The notes under the pieces: model-generated
Database searches by the model: none
Told to the model about the DNA's origin: nothing
Seen by the model: only the letters and a program-made list of their open reading frames with translations
Origin: PALSA-612 sp963791225
GTDB taxonomy: Bacteria; Actinomycetota; Thermoleophilia; Gaiellales; Gaiellaceae
Direction of reading: 5' to 3'
Assembly (NCBI GenBank): GCA_963791225.1
Contig: CAWBRV010000003.1
Coordinates: forward strand, 1,426,001 to 1,490,000
DNA: 64,000 nucleotides
Program-made: the position numbers and the translations under genes
Shown: piece after piece, positions 34,529 through 43,223 of the stretch
Numbering within the stretch: position 1 is the first letter of the stretch
Layout of the letters: every line of letters starts with the position of its first letter

Positions 34529-35890
34529 CTAGCCGACGTTGTTCGGGCGGTTCAGGAGCATGAGGACGCCTGCATCCGTCGTGAGCGTCGCACCGTTCCT
34601 CGTGAAGACGGCGCCGCCGTCGAACCTGGCGACGTTGGCGACGAGCACGGTCCCGGGGTGCAGGACGATCGCCGCGGGGCCGTTGTCCCCGTTCGCGGCG
34701 ATTCCGCCTCCGAACAACGCCTGATTGCCGTCGTTCACCCGGTGCGGGCGTCCGCCGATCGTGCTGGACGCGACCGAGATGCTCGTCGCGCCGCCGCTCG
34801 CATCGACGAAGCTGTTGATCCCGCCGCCGAGCTGTGACGCCCGGTTGCCGGCGATCGTCGCCGAGGTGAGCGACACGGATGACGTGAAGCCGTTGAGCGC
34901 GAACGCGTCGATGCTTCCGCCCTCGGCGGCCGTGTTGCCGGCGATGGTCGAGCGATCGACGACGAGCGGCGCGTCACCGTAGTACGCGTCGTTCCGAATG
35001 CCGCCGCCGCCCAGGGTGGCCCGGTTGCCCGAGACGGTCGAGTCGACGACCGAGAGGCTCGATCCAGGCCCGCCGCTGAACCCGATGCCGCCCCCGAACT
35101 CGGTGGAGCTGTTGCCGGTCACCGTGGAGCGGGTCAGCGTGACGACGGAGAGGCCGGTCCAGATGCCGCCGCCCGAGCGGAAGTCCGTGGTGTCGGTCAG
35201 CCTGTTGCCGCTGAGCGTCGAGTCGGTGACGGTGAGCGTGCCGTCGAAGAGCTCGATGCCGCCTCCGTGCGGGCCGGTGGCGTTGCCGCTGAAGGTCGAC
35301 CCGTTGACGGTCAGGTCGACGTCGTCGTCGGCGTCGATGCCGCCCCCGCCGGCGCGGGAGGTGTTGTTCGACACGGTCGAGGCGATCACCGTCACCGTGC
35401 TCTCGGCCGCGTGGATGCCGCCTCCCTGGTCGTCGGCGTTGTTCCCGACGATCCGGCAGCCGGCGACGGTCAGCGTCGAGTCGGTCATCGAGACGGCTCC
35501 GCCGTTCGCGCCGGCCGGATCGCCCGGCTCGTCCGGGCCGCTGCCGTTCCCGTTCGTGAGCGTCAGGTTCGAGAGCGTGACGGTCGCGTCGTCGGCGACG
35601 AGGATCGAGCCGGTTCCACGTCCGTCCATCGTCACACCGGAGCCGGCGCCCGCGATCGTCACCGTCACGCCCAGTGCGAAGTAGTTTCCGGCGCAGGCGT
35701 GGGGACCCTGGAGCGTGACCCGGCCGCCGGCGTCGATCAGCGGCTGCAGGTGCGACTCGTCGGACGTCGCGCTCCCGGTGCACGTGAACGTGACCGCCGC
35801 CGCGGCGGGCCGTGCGGAGCCCGCGAACGCGGCGGCGGTCAGCGTTGCGATCAGGCAGCTTCCGGCGAGGAGAGAGCCGGCCCTGCTCAC
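34529..35890 (-). CDS. secreted parallel beta-helix (choice-of-anchor type) protein
   Basis: The 453-residue protein has a signal peptide (AGSCLIATLTAAAFAGSA) and a repetitive beta-helix: NGGAVSMTDSTLTVAGC, QGGGIHAAESTVTVIAST, HGGGIELFDGTLTVTDST, FGGGIGFSGG and related coils, each with GGGI and SNN/SGN turns. This architecture is typical of surface polysaccharide-binding or adhesive proteins. It starts with GTG, overlapping the stop of the upstream proline-rich gene, so both are co-expressed. Confidence 0.82.
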   Translation of the reverse strand: MSRAGSLLAGSCLIATLTAAAFAGSARPAAAAVTFTCTGSATSDESHLQPLIDAGGRVTLQGPHACAGNYFALGVTVTIAGAGSGVTMDGRGTGSILVADDATVTLSNLTLTNGNGSGPDEPGDPAGANGGAVSMTDSTLTVAGCRIVGNNADDQGGGIHAAESTVTVIASTVSNNTSRAGGGGIDADDDVDLTVNGSTFSGNATGPHGGGIELFDGTLTVTDSTLSGNRLTDTTDFRSGGGIWTGLSVVTLTRSTVTGNSSTEFGGGIGFSGGPGSSLSVVDSTVSGNRATLGGGGIRNDAYYGDAPLVVDRSTIAGNTAAEGGSIDAFALNGFTSSVSLTSATIAGNRASQLGGGINSFVDASGGATSISVASSTIGGRPHRVNDGNQALFGGGIAANGDNGPAAIVLHPGTVLVANVARFDGGAVFTRNGATLTTDAGVLMLLNRPNNVG

Positions 35891-36606
35891 TCCACGCTTG
35901 CCCGCTTGACGATCTTCCCGGACGGGGCGACGGCGTACCAGACCCTCTCGACGCCCTCCCCGTTCACGTCACCTGTCCGCTTGTCGCTCGCGAACGCGTA
36001 CAGCGGCAGGCCCGCGTAGGTGACCTGCAGCCGCCCGTCAGGGCGCTTGATCGTCCCGAGCTTCTTCGCGTCGAGACCCGGCCCGGCGGTCGGCTTGGCA
36101 CCGCGCTTGATCAGGAGCGGCGGCCAGAACTGCGCGCACTGGCCGGTGCAGACGATCTTCTTCCCCTTCTCCGCGGTCATGTGGTAGAGCGTCCGCCCGC
36201 TCGGGCTGATCAGGATCATCGCGTTCAGCGTCTTGTTGCGAGCCGCGCGCAGCTTGACCTTGGTCGGGACACGCGCCGGCGGAGGCGGAGAGGCCGGCGG
36301 TGATGCAGGCGGAGGTGCCGGCGCAGGTGGCGGCGGTGGCGGGGGTGCCGGCGGCGGAGGCGGCGAACCGGGTGGCGGCGGTGGCGGAGGTGGCGGCGGA
36401 GGCGGTGGAGGCGGTGGCGGCGGAGGTTGTGGCGGCGGAGGTGGAGGTGGGGGTGGGCTCGTCGGGTACGTGTACGACGAGCTCACGTCGTGACCACCCG
36501 AGCTCGCGAACCCGAACGAGGCACTCAGGCCGAGCCCGAACACGACGATCGCTCCGCCGACGACGAGCAAGATGCGGTGGGACAACCGCGGAACACGTCT
36601 CTTCAT
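35887..36606 (-). CDS. membrane-anchored protein with proline linker and secreted-repeat (Lipoprotein_15) domain
   Basis: The 239-residue protein has an N-terminal anchor (ILLVVGGAIVVFGLGLSASF), a roughly 70-residue Pro-rich linker (residues about 48-115), and two PF03640-like repeats: MILISPSGRTLYHMTAEKG, CTGQCAQFWPPLL, then VTYAGLPLYAFASDKRTGD and VWYAVAPSG. Such repeats are found in secreted actinobacterial lipoproteins of unknown role. The linker would span the cell wall. It is translationally coupled to the beta-helix gene. Confidence 0.82.
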   Translation of the reverse strand: MKRRVPRLSHRILLVVGGAIVVFGLGLSASFGFASSGGHDVSSSYTYPTSPPPPPPPPPQPPPPPPPPPPPPPPPPPPPGSPPPPPAPPPPPPPAPAPPPASPPASPPPPARVPTKVKLRAARNKTLNAMILISPSGRTLYHMTAEKGKKIVCTGQCAQFWPPLLIKRGAKPTAGPGLDAKKLGTIKRPDGRLQVTYAGLPLYAFASDKRTGDVNGEGVERVWYAVAPSGKIVKRASVE

Positions 36607-36688
36607 GGCTTCCTCCCTCTGGGCGCCGCCGTCCGCCGATTCCTACGAGGGTCGCCCGCAAGTGGATTTCCGTTCCCCGTTCGGCGGT

Positions 36689-36703
36689 GTGAATACGATT
36701 CAC
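36689..36703 (+). promoter_or_regulatory. ARG-box-like operator
   Basis: GTGAAT-ACG-ATTCAC is a perfect palindrome matching the half sites TGAAT/ATTCA of ArgR boxes, though with a 3-base rather than 4-base spacer. It overlaps a TACGAT -10 (36694-36699) just upstream of argR, fitting autorepression. Confidence 0.6.
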
Positions 36704-36708
36704 TGCGT

Positions 36709-37185
36709 ATGCAGCTCGACGGTCACCTCGGGAAGCGCGAGCGGCTGCGGCTGATCGGCAGCCTCGTCGCGCGCAAGCGCATCGGCACCCAACTCGAGCT
36801 CAGGGACGCGCTTGCGGCCGCGGGGTGCCGGGTGACGCAGGCGACGATCTCGCGCGACATCCGCGAGCTCGGACTCGAGAAGGGCAAGGACAGCCTCGGT
36901 CGCCCGCGCTATGTCGCGCCGCACCGGCAGCGGCGGCCCGATCCGCGCGAGGGGCTCGCGGCCGTGCTCGGGCAGTTCGCCCGGCGTGCAACCGCCGCGC
37001 AGAACCTCGTCGTTGTCTTCTCCGAGCTGGGAACGGCGCCTGCGATCGCGCGCGCTCTCGATCGCATCGAGCACCGGCTCGTCGTCGGCACCGTGGCCGG
37101 CGACGACACCGTGCTCGTGATCACGAAGACGGCGGCGGACGCCCGGGCGCTCGCCCGCGAGCTCGCCGCGCTGATCGGCAAGTAG
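36709..37185 (+). CDS. argR: arginine repressor ArgR
   Basis: The 158-residue protein has an N-terminal winged helix (LIGSLVARKRIGTQLELRDAL, QATISRDIRELGLEKG) and a C-terminal oligomerisation and arginine-binding domain (ELGTAPAIARALDR, VGTVAGDDTVLVITKT with the GDD motif). It represses arginine biosynthesis when arginine is bound. No arg biosynthetic genes are in the window; an agmatinase-like gene lies at 42067. It is near-leaderless, with a palindromic operator over its -10. Confidence 0.94.
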   Translation: MQLDGHLGKRERLRLIGSLVARKRIGTQLELRDALAAAGCRVTQATISRDIRELGLEKGKDSLGRPRYVAPHRQRRPDPREGLAAVLGQFARRATAAQNLVVVFSELGTAPAIARALDRIEHRLVVGTVAGDDTVLVITKTAADARALARELAALIGK

Positions 37186-37194
37186 GCGCTGCTG

Positions 37195-37563
37195 CTAGCC
37201 GTGCCGGCCGAACAGGTCGTGCCAGGCCCGCTTCATGCGGGCGCCGAAGCCGCCGCCGCCCTCGTCCGCATGCCAGGTGGTGACCTGGGGCTCCGCGTAC
37301 TCCGGGAGGCTTCCTGCCTCCGCGGGGGTCAGGTCGGTCTCGACCCGATCGGGCCAGATGCCCTTGATGCGCTCGGCGGCGACATAGTGACTGGTGCCGT
37401 GCTGGGCGTGAGCGAGGACGATCCCGTTGAAGATGTCCGCGTTCTCGTCGCCCGCGACCTCCATGACGCGCCCGACTTCGCTCCCGTCGGCCGCGACGAC
37501 GAGCGCACCCTCGTCGAGCGCGATCCACGCGACTTGCGGCTCGTTCGACCCGGAAGAGCTCAT
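37195..37563 (-). CDS. PRC-barrel-like small protein (DUF2171-like)
   Basis: The 122-residue product has a PRC-barrel type core: VVAADGSEVGRVMEVAGDENADIFNGIVLAH in adjoining segments, then GTSHYVAAERIKGIWPDRVETDL. PRC-barrels mediate protein-protein contacts in RNA processing and photosynthesis. The C-terminus is amphipathic. The ATG overlaps the stop of the upstream gene (ATGA). Confidence 0.75.
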   Translation of the reverse strand: MSSSGSNEPQVAWIALDEGALVVAADGSEVGRVMEVAGDENADIFNGIVLAHAQHGTSHYVAAERIKGIWPDRVETDLTPAEAGSLPEYAEPQVTTWHADEGGGGFGARMKRAWHDLFGRHG

Positions 37564-38240
37564 AGGACCTTGCCGCCGACGTACCAGACCGGCCCCTGCG
37601 TCGACACGTGCCGCGACTCGGACAGGGCGCGGAGCACCTCGACGCGGCCCGGAATGCCGGACTCGTCCAGCCGCCCCAGGCAACGGCGCACCATCTGCGC
37701 CGACGCGCCGTAACCGGTCGTGCGGGCGGCGCGGAAGTCGAAGCCGATCTCGTGCGCCGGCCGCGAAGGATTGAGCGGCGCCGAGAGCAGCGCGGCGCGC
37801 GGCAGGTCGTCGCTCGACCCGAGCTCGAGCCGGCAGAGGAGGTCGCTCCAGTCGGCGGGCAGCGCGCTCGCGAGTGCGTCCCACTGCGCCACGAGCGGCG
37901 CGGCGCGCGCTGGGTCGGGCGCGGGAGCGGCCGTGGCCACCGCCGTGGTCTCGGGTGCGGCCTGCGCGGGGACGACGATGCCTGCGAGGACGAGCGTGCC
38001 CTCGATGTCCTCCTCGTCGAGGTTGCCGAGCAGCCGCCGCGAAGCCTCCGGGCCGACGCCGGCGTGGCGCGAGACGTGGAAGTAGATCTCCCCTCTGACG
38101 CGGCCGGGCATCAGTGGGCCGAGCAGGACCGTCGCCCGCTCGCGTTGCTGCTCGTCGGGGACTCGAAGGCGCAGCTCGGCGCGCTCCCAGCCGTCCGGGA
38201 GAGAGGCCGAAATCCGTTCCCACTGCGTCGCCAGACCCAC
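37560..38240 (-). CDS. duplicated-domain protein of unknown function
   Basis: The 226-residue protein starts with GTG. It consists of two homologous halves: WERISASLPDGWERAELRLRV (from residue 7) and WDALASALPADWSDLLCRLEL (from about 120), each followed by RATVLLGPLMPGR or RAALLSAPLNPSR and an LGxLDExxI element. An Ala/Pro linker separates them. I do not recognise the family. It is coupled to the PRC-barrel gene and shares a divergent promoter region with the dehydrogenase operon. Confidence 0.75.
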   Translation of the reverse strand: MGLATQWERISASLPDGWERAELRLRVPDEQQRERATVLLGPLMPGRVRGEIYFHVSRHAGVGPEASRRLLGNLDEEDIEGTLVLAGIVVPAQAAPETTAVATAAPAPDPARAAPLVAQWDALASALPADWSDLLCRLELGSSDDLPRAALLSAPLNPSRPAHEIGFDFRAARTTGYGASAQMVRRCLGRLDESGIPGRVEVLRALSESRHVSTQGPVWYVGGKVL

Positions 38241-38250
38241 GAGCGGAGCA

Positions 38251-38256
38251 TAGACT
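38251..38256 (+). promoter_or_regulatory. -10 box for the dehydrogenase operon
   Basis: TAGACT ends 7 nt before the GTG of the E1 alpha gene. There is no ribosome binding site, indicating a leaderless transcript. Confidence 0.5.
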
Positions 38257-38263
38257 GACCCTC

Positions 38264-39241
38264 GTGGCGAAGGTCGAGTCCAAGAGGCGGGGCGGGGCCT
38301 CGCAGGAGCGGTTGCGCGGCTTCTACCGCGAGATGCTGCTCATCCGCCGGTTCGAGGAGAAGGTGGAGGAGCGCTTCCGCGCGGGTGAGCTGTCGGGCTT
38401 CCTGCATGTCGCGATCGGCCAGGAGGCGGTCGCCGTCGGCGTCTGCCAGGCGATGGCCGACGGAGACGTGTTCGCCTCGACGCACCGTGCGCACGCACAC
38501 GCGCTCGCGCGCGGCATGCACCCGAACGCGCTCATGGCCGAGCTGTACGGAAAGGTCGAGGGTTGCTCGCACGGCTACGGCGGGTCGATGCACCTCTACG
38601 ACGTCGACATCGGCTTCCTCGGCGCCAACGCCGTCGTGGGCGGCGGCCTGCCGGCGATCACCGGCGCGGCGCTCGCGTTCAAGCTGCGCCACGAGCCGCG
38701 CGTCGCGATCGCCTTCTTCGGTGACGGGGCGACGAACATCGGCACCTTCCACGAGTCGCTGAACCTCGCGCAGCTCTGGCAGGTCCCGGCCGTGTACGTC
38801 TGCGAGAACAACCACTACGCCGAGTCGACGCCTGCGTCGCAGCAACTGCCGATCGAGGATCTCGCGAAGCGCGCGGTCGCCTACGGCATGCACTCGATCA
38901 CGGTCGACGGCCAGGACGTCGGGGAGGTGCTCCGCGCCGCAGGGCGCGCCCTCGAGCACGCGCGCTCGGGCAAGGGGCCCGTCTTCCTGCTCTGCGAGAC
39001 CTATCGCCTCGTCGGGCACTACGTCGGCGACCCCCAGGTCTACCGGTCGAAGGAAGAGATCAAGGAGCTGCGCGAGACGCAGGACCCGCTCGACCGGGTG
39101 CTCGCCAAGCTCGACCTCTCGGACGACGATCGCGAGGGAATCGAGCGCGAGGTCGAGGAGCTCGTCGAAGCCTCGGTCGCGTTCGCGAAGGCGGGCACGG
39201 ATCCCAGGCCCGAAGACGCGCTCAAGAACATCTATGCCTGA
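38264..39241 (+). CDS. 2-oxo acid dehydrogenase E1 alpha subunit
   Basis: The 325-residue protein shows the thiamine diphosphate motif GDGATNIGTFHESLNLAQLWQVP (split at residue 160), preceded by SHGYGGSMHLYD and GANAVVGGGLPAITGAA, and CENNHYAEST. It decarboxylates a 2-oxo acid (pyruvate, acetoin or branched-chain); the sequence alone does not fix which. YAEST resembles acetoin-type enzymes. It is the first gene of a three-gene operon with E1 beta and E2. Confidence 0.93.
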   Translation: MAKVESKRRGGASQERLRGFYREMLLIRRFEEKVEERFRAGELSGFLHVAIGQEAVAVGVCQAMADGDVFASTHRAHAHALARGMHPNALMAELYGKVEGCSHGYGGSMHLYDVDIGFLGANAVVGGGLPAITGAALAFKLRHEPRVAIAFFGDGATNIGTFHESLNLAQLWQVPAVYVCENNHYAESTPASQQLPIEDLAKRAVAYGMHSITVDGQDVGEVLRAAGRALEHARSGKGPVFLLCETYRLVGHYVGDPQVYRSKEEIKELRETQDPLDRVLAKLDLSDDDREGIEREVEELVEASVAFAKAGTDPRPEDALKNIYA

Positions 39242-39387
39242 CGCCCCTGACCGGTCGCCGCTCCCGGCTGGCGGAGCCGGCCTCCGCGCCGACCTCGCGC
39301 CGCTGGCTGCACGCCGCTCTCCGGGGCCGTGCTGGGGCACTGTCCCCTCCTGCGTCGCACACCCAGCGGCGCGTCAGGAGTGTCAGG

Positions 39388-40377
39388 GTGCCTGAGCTGA
39401 CCTACCGCGAAGCGGTTCGCGACGCGCTCTCCCAGGCGATGCGCCAAGACGAGGACGTCTTCATCATGGGCGAGGACATCGCCGAGATGGGCGGCTCGAT
39501 GGCGGTGACGCAGGGGATGCTGGCCGAGTTCGGCCCCGAGCGCGTGCGCAACACGCCCATCTCCGAGATGGCGATCGTCGGGGCGGGGATCGGCGCCGCC
39601 ATGCAGGGCATGCGCCCGGTGGTCGAGATCATGTACGAGGACTTCACGACGCTGGCGATGGAGCAGATCGTCAACCAGGCCGCGAAGCACCGCTACATGT
39701 CGGGCGGCCAGCTCAAGGTGCCGCTGACGATCCGCACGCAGGGAGGCGCGGGCTGGTCTCCGGGCGCGCAGCACGCGCAGCAGGTGGAAGCCTGGTTCGT
39801 GCACGTGCCGGGGCTGAAGGTCGTCTTCCCGTCGACGGCGACCGACGTGCGCGGCCTCCTCTGGTCGTCGATCTACGACGACAACACCGTGATCTTCTTC
39901 GAGCACCGGATCCTCTACGGCCTGAAGGAGGACGTGCCGGAGGAGATCGAGCCGATCCCGATCGGCAAGGCGCGCATTCACCGGCCCGGCGAGGACGTGA
40001 CCGTCGTCGCCACCGGCCGCCTCGTCCACGAGGCGCTGAAAGCGGCCGAGGAGGCGGAGAGCGAGGGCGTCTCCGTCGAGGTGCTCGACCCGCGCACGCT
40101 GCAGCCGCTCGACGAGGAGGCGATCGTCGAGTCCGTCAAGCGGACGAATCGCTGCGTCGTGGCGCACGAGGCGGTCACGCGCGCCGGCTTCGGCGCCGAG
40201 GTCGCGGCCGTCGTCCAGCACCAGGCGTTCGACTGGCTCGACGCGCCGATCGAGCGCGTCGGCTCGAAGTTCGCGCCGATCCCGTTCGCGCCCGTGATGG
40301 AGCAGTTCGTCGTCCCGCACGCCTCCGACGTGCTCGACGCGATCCGGGCGACCGTTGGACGGAGCAATGGCCGCTGA
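39388..40377 (+). CDS. 2-oxo acid dehydrogenase E1 beta subunit
   Basis: The 329-residue protein starts with GTG. It has a transketolase-like pyrimidine-binding domain (LTYREAVRDALSQAM, VFIMGEDIAEMGG, TPISEMAIVGAGIGAAM) and a C-terminal domain (VTVVATGRLVHEALKAAEE). It pairs with E1 alpha to form the alpha2beta2 decarboxylase. A 146-nt gap separates it from E1 alpha and holds no ORF of note; it overlaps the E2 start by 11 nt. Confidence 0.93.
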   Translation: MPELTYREAVRDALSQAMRQDEDVFIMGEDIAEMGGSMAVTQGMLAEFGPERVRNTPISEMAIVGAGIGAAMQGMRPVVEIMYEDFTTLAMEQIVNQAAKHRYMSGGQLKVPLTIRTQGGAGWSPGAQHAQQVEAWFVHVPGLKVVFPSTATDVRGLLWSSIYDDNTVIFFEHRILYGLKEDVPEEIEPIPIGKARIHRPGEDVTVVATGRLVHEALKAAEEAESEGVSVEVLDPRTLQPLDEEAIVESVKRTNRCVVAHEAVTRAGFGAEVAAVVQHQAFDWLDAPIERVGSKFAPIPFAPVMEQFVVPHASDVLDAIRATVGRSNGR

Positions 40378-41575
40378 GGTCAAGGTCCCCCGGCTCGGGC
40401 AGGGGATGGAGGTCGGCACCGTCGTCAAGTGGCTGAAGGCCGAGGGCGACGCCGTCGAGAAGGGCGAGCCGCTCTACGAGCTCGACACGGACAAGGTGAC
40501 GCAGGAGGTCGAGGCCGAGGCGGCCGGGGTGCTGCTGAAGATCGCCGTCCCGGAGGGCGAGGTGCCGGTCGGCACGACGATCGCGTTCATCGGCGAGCAG
40601 GGGGAGGCCGTCCCGGACGTGTCGGGGAACGGGAAGGTGGCCGCGCCGGAGCAGCCGAAGGCCGAGCAGCCTGCACCGGCCGAGCCGGAGCCGGCCGGCG
40701 CCGAGCCCAGGCTCGAGCCGCGTGGGGAAGGGGAGCGGATCAAGGCCTCGCCGCTCGCGCGTCGGATCGCGCGGGAGCGGGGCATCGAGCTCGGGTCGAT
40801 CGTGGGCACCGGGCCCGACGGCCGGATCATCGCCGAGGACGTCGATCGCGCAGTTGCCGGCGGGCCGTCCCGAGCGATGCCGCAGGCCGCCCCGGTCGGC
40901 GAGACGGAGTCCGTCCCGCTGACGAGCATCCGCCGGACGATCGCCCGGCGCCTCACGGAGGCCTGGCAGGTGCCCGTCTTCCAGCTGCAGGTCTCGGCCG
41001 ACATGGAGCGCGCGACCATGGTCGTCGCCGGCGCACGCGAGCTCCAGCCCGAGGTGAAGGTCAGCGTCACCGACCTGCTGACGAAGATCTGCGCCTCGGC
41101 CCTCAGGCGGCATCCGGAGGTGAACGTCTCCTTTACGGAGGACGCCCTGTTGCGGCATCCGGCTGCGAACGTCGGGATCGCGGTGGCGGCCCCGCAGGGG
41201 CTCGTCGTGCCCGTGGTGAAGAGCGCCGAGCGCCTGTCTCTCGCCGAGATCGCCGCCGTCCGCTCCGACCTCGTCGACCGCGCGCGCAACCAGAAGCTGA
41301 CGCAGGAAGACCTGGCCGACGGGACGTTCACGATCTCGAATCTCGGCATGTTCGGCGTCGAGGCGTTCACCGCCGTGCTCAATCCGCCGCAGGCCGCGAT
41401 CCTGGCCGTCGGCGCGACGGAGGACCGGCCGGTCGCGCGTGACGGCGAGGTCGTCGTCCGCCCGACGATGACGATGACGCTGACCGTCGACCACCGCGCC
41501 GTCGACGGAGCCCCGGCCGCCGACTTCCTGCGAACCGTGAAGGCCATGCTCGAGCTGCCGGGCCTGGCGCTGTGA
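40367..41575 (+). CDS. 2-oxo acid dehydrogenase E2 (dihydrolipoyl acyltransferase)
   Basis: The 402-residue protein has one lipoyl domain (residues 4-77, lipoyl Lys in ELDTDKVTQEV), an Ala/Pro/Glu linker, an E3-binding domain (KASPLARRIARERGIELGSIVG, split, about 125-160) and a catalytic domain with the active-site motif TVDHRAVDGAPAADFL. It transfers the acyl group from lipoate to CoA and forms the core. The E3 partner is not adjacent; lpd at 51271 is the likely supplier. Confidence 0.94.
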   Translation: MAAEVKVPRLGQGMEVGTVVKWLKAEGDAVEKGEPLYELDTDKVTQEVEAEAAGVLLKIAVPEGEVPVGTTIAFIGEQGEAVPDVSGNGKVAAPEQPKAEQPAPAEPEPAGAEPRLEPRGEGERIKASPLARRIARERGIELGSIVGTGPDGRIIAEDVDRAVAGGPSRAMPQAAPVGETESVPLTSIRRTIARRLTEAWQVPVFQLQVSADMERATMVVAGARELQPEVKVSVTDLLTKICASALRRHPEVNVSFTEDALLRHPAANVGIAVAAPQGLVVPVVKSAERLSLAEIAAVRSDLVDRARNQKLTQEDLADGTFTISNLGMFGVEAFTAVLNPPQAAILAVGATEDRPVARDGEVVVRPTMTMTLTVDHRAVDGAPAADFLRTVKAMLELPGLAL

Positions 41576-41588
41576 ACTCGCGCGTGCC

Positions 41589-42062
41589 GTGATCCGGCGG
41601 GGCGGTCAGCAGGACGTCCCGTTCATGCGCGACATGCTGCGCCATGCGTACTACTGGCGCTGGCACGACCCCGAGCTCGAGGACCTGCCCGTCGGCCGCT
41701 ATGTCGATCGGTGGGGGAGGCCCGGCGACACGGCCGTCGTCCTGATCGAGCGCTTTCGCCCCGTCGGCGCCGCGTGGTACCGCCTGTTCCAGCCGTCTGC
41801 GCCGGGCTACGGGTTCGTCGACGAGGACACGCCGGAGCTGACGATCGCCGTCGTCCCGAGCTGCCGCGGCAAGGGCTTCGGCGCCGAGTTGCTGACGGCA
41901 CTCCTCGACCGCGCTCGCGCCGACGGCTACGAGCAGATCAGCCTCAGCGTCGAGTCCGACAGCCCGGCCGTGAAGCTGTACGAGCGGCACGGCTTCGAGA
42001 CCGTCGCCGAGCGCGGCGAGGCCTGCGTGATGGTCGCCGACCTCTCGGCCGCGGCCGCCTGA
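41589..42062 (+). CDS. GNAT family N-acetyltransferase
   Basis: The 157-residue protein starts with GTG. It has motif A (LTIAVVPSCRGKGFGAELLTALL, with RGKGFG for CoA) and the terminal SDSPAVKLYERHGFETVAERG. It closely follows the E2 gene and may be co-transcribed. The acceptor substrate is unknown. Confidence 0.85.
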   Translation: MIRRGGQQDVPFMRDMLRHAYYWRWHDPELEDLPVGRYVDRWGRPGDTAVVLIERFRPVGAAWYRLFQPSAPGYGFVDEDTPELTIAVVPSCRGKGFGAELLTALLDRARADGYEQISLSVESDSPAVKLYERHGFETVAERGEACVMVADLSAAAA

Positions 42063-42066
42063 AGCG

Positions 42067-43038
42067 TCAGGCGCGGGCCGACCGCTTCCGCACCGCCAGC
42101 CCGGTCAGGACCTCGCGGACGATGCGCTCTGCGACGAGGGCGGTGACGTCGGCCGAGCCGACCGCGGTCGGAATCACCTCGACGACGTCGGCGCCGACGA
42201 GCTGAACGCCGGCAGCGACGGTTCGTGCGGCGAGGAGCAGGTCGGCCGACGTCATCCCTCCCGGCTCCGGTGTGCCCGTGCCGGGCGCGAAGGCGGGGTC
42301 GAGGACGTCGACGTCGACCGTCAGGAACACCAGGCCGGCCCCGACGATCTCCAGTGTGCGCTCGACCACCGCGCGGATCCCGAGCCTCTCGACGTCGGGC
42401 ATGAAGAAGCTCGTGATTCCCCGCTCGGCCTGCCAGGCGAACTCCCTCTCACCGGGCCAGTAGCCTCGCAGCCCGATCTGGACGTAGCGACGCGGGTCCA
42501 CGAGTCCAGCCTCGACGAGCCGGTACATCGGCGTGCCGTGCGAGCGTTCGACGCCGAAGACCTCCGAGCCGGTGTCCGTGTGCGTGTCGAAGTGGACGAG
42601 ACCGAGCGGGCCGTGGCGGGCAGAGAGCGCCTCGATCTCCGGCTCGGTGATCGAGTGGTCGCCCCCGAGCACGACCGGAAGCGCGCCGGCGTCGGCGACC
42701 TGGCCCGTGATCGACGCGATCGCGGTCCGGCTCGCGGCCGGATCCGCCGGGATGACCGGTGCGTCGCCGAAGTCGACGACCCGCAGCTCGCGGAAGGCGT
42801 CGGTTCCCGCCTCCAGATGCCGCCCGGGCGGACAGCTCGCCGCCCGAATCGCACGTGGCCCGAAGCGCGCGCCGGGACGGTCGGAGACGAGGTCGTCCAC
42901 CGGCGCGCCGACGATCGCAACGTCGACGCCCGTGAGCTCGGCCGGGTCCTCCGTGTACGGGGCGCCGGCGAACGTGAGCAGCCCTGCGTAGTCCGGCTTG
43001 TCGCCGAGCGGCTGCCAGCGCGCGAGCGGGTCGATCAC
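42067..43038 (-). CDS. agmatinase/arginase family ureohydrolase
   Basis: The 323-residue enzyme contains the manganese-binding sites of ureohydrolases: GGDHSITEP (His), HFDTHTDTG (Asp-x-His-x-Asp) and FLTVDVDVLDPAFAPGTGTPEPGG (two Asp, split). It hydrolyses a guanidino group to urea, most likely agmatine or a related guanidino acid. GTG start. It is convergent with the GNAT gene. ArgR lies 5 kb away on the other strand. Confidence 0.9.
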   Translation of the reverse strand: MIDPLARWQPLGDKPDYAGLLTFAGAPYTEDPAELTGVDVAIVGAPVDDLVSDRPGARFGPRAIRAASCPPGRHLEAGTDAFRELRVVDFGDAPVIPADPAASRTAIASITGQVADAGALPVVLGGDHSITEPEIEALSARHGPLGLVHFDTHTDTGSEVFGVERSHGTPMYRLVEAGLVDPRRYVQIGLRGYWPGEREFAWQAERGITSFFMPDVERLGIRAVVERTLEIVGAGLVFLTVDVDVLDPAFAPGTGTPEPGGMTSADLLLAARTVAAGVQLVGADVVEVIPTAVGSADVTALVAERIVREVLTGLAVRKRSARA

Positions 43039-43069
43039 CCGGCGATCTTCGCACGGCCCGGCGTGTCGG

Positions 43070-43223
43070 TCAGTCGTGGCCGAGGTACGCGATCACGGCC
43101 AGCACGCGGCGGTTGTAGTCGTCCGACACCTCGAGTCCGAGCTTGCGGAAGACCGCGTGGGCGTGCGTCTCGACGGTCTTCGGGCTCAGGAACAGCTTGC
43201 GCGCGATCCCCTGGTTCGACCGC
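43070..43223 (-). pseudogene. response-regulator remnant (LuxR DNA-binding half)
   Basis: After the kinase frame breaks, another frame encodes GRSNQGIARKLFLSPKTVE and THAHAVFRKLGLEVSDDYN, ending YLGHD at 43070. This is the second half of a NarL/FixJ output domain. The receiver domain and linker expected before it are missing. A GGG run (43221-43223) with one base restored would fuse it in frame to the kinase. Confidence 0.75.

Noticed and set aside
35000..35700. Tandem repeat DNA element
   Set aside because: The periodicity follows the beta-helix coils of the encoded protein and not DNA repeats.
36360..36460. CRISPR-like or microsatellite array
   Set aside because: The GGCGGAGGT-type repeats are codons for the proline linker read on the other strand.
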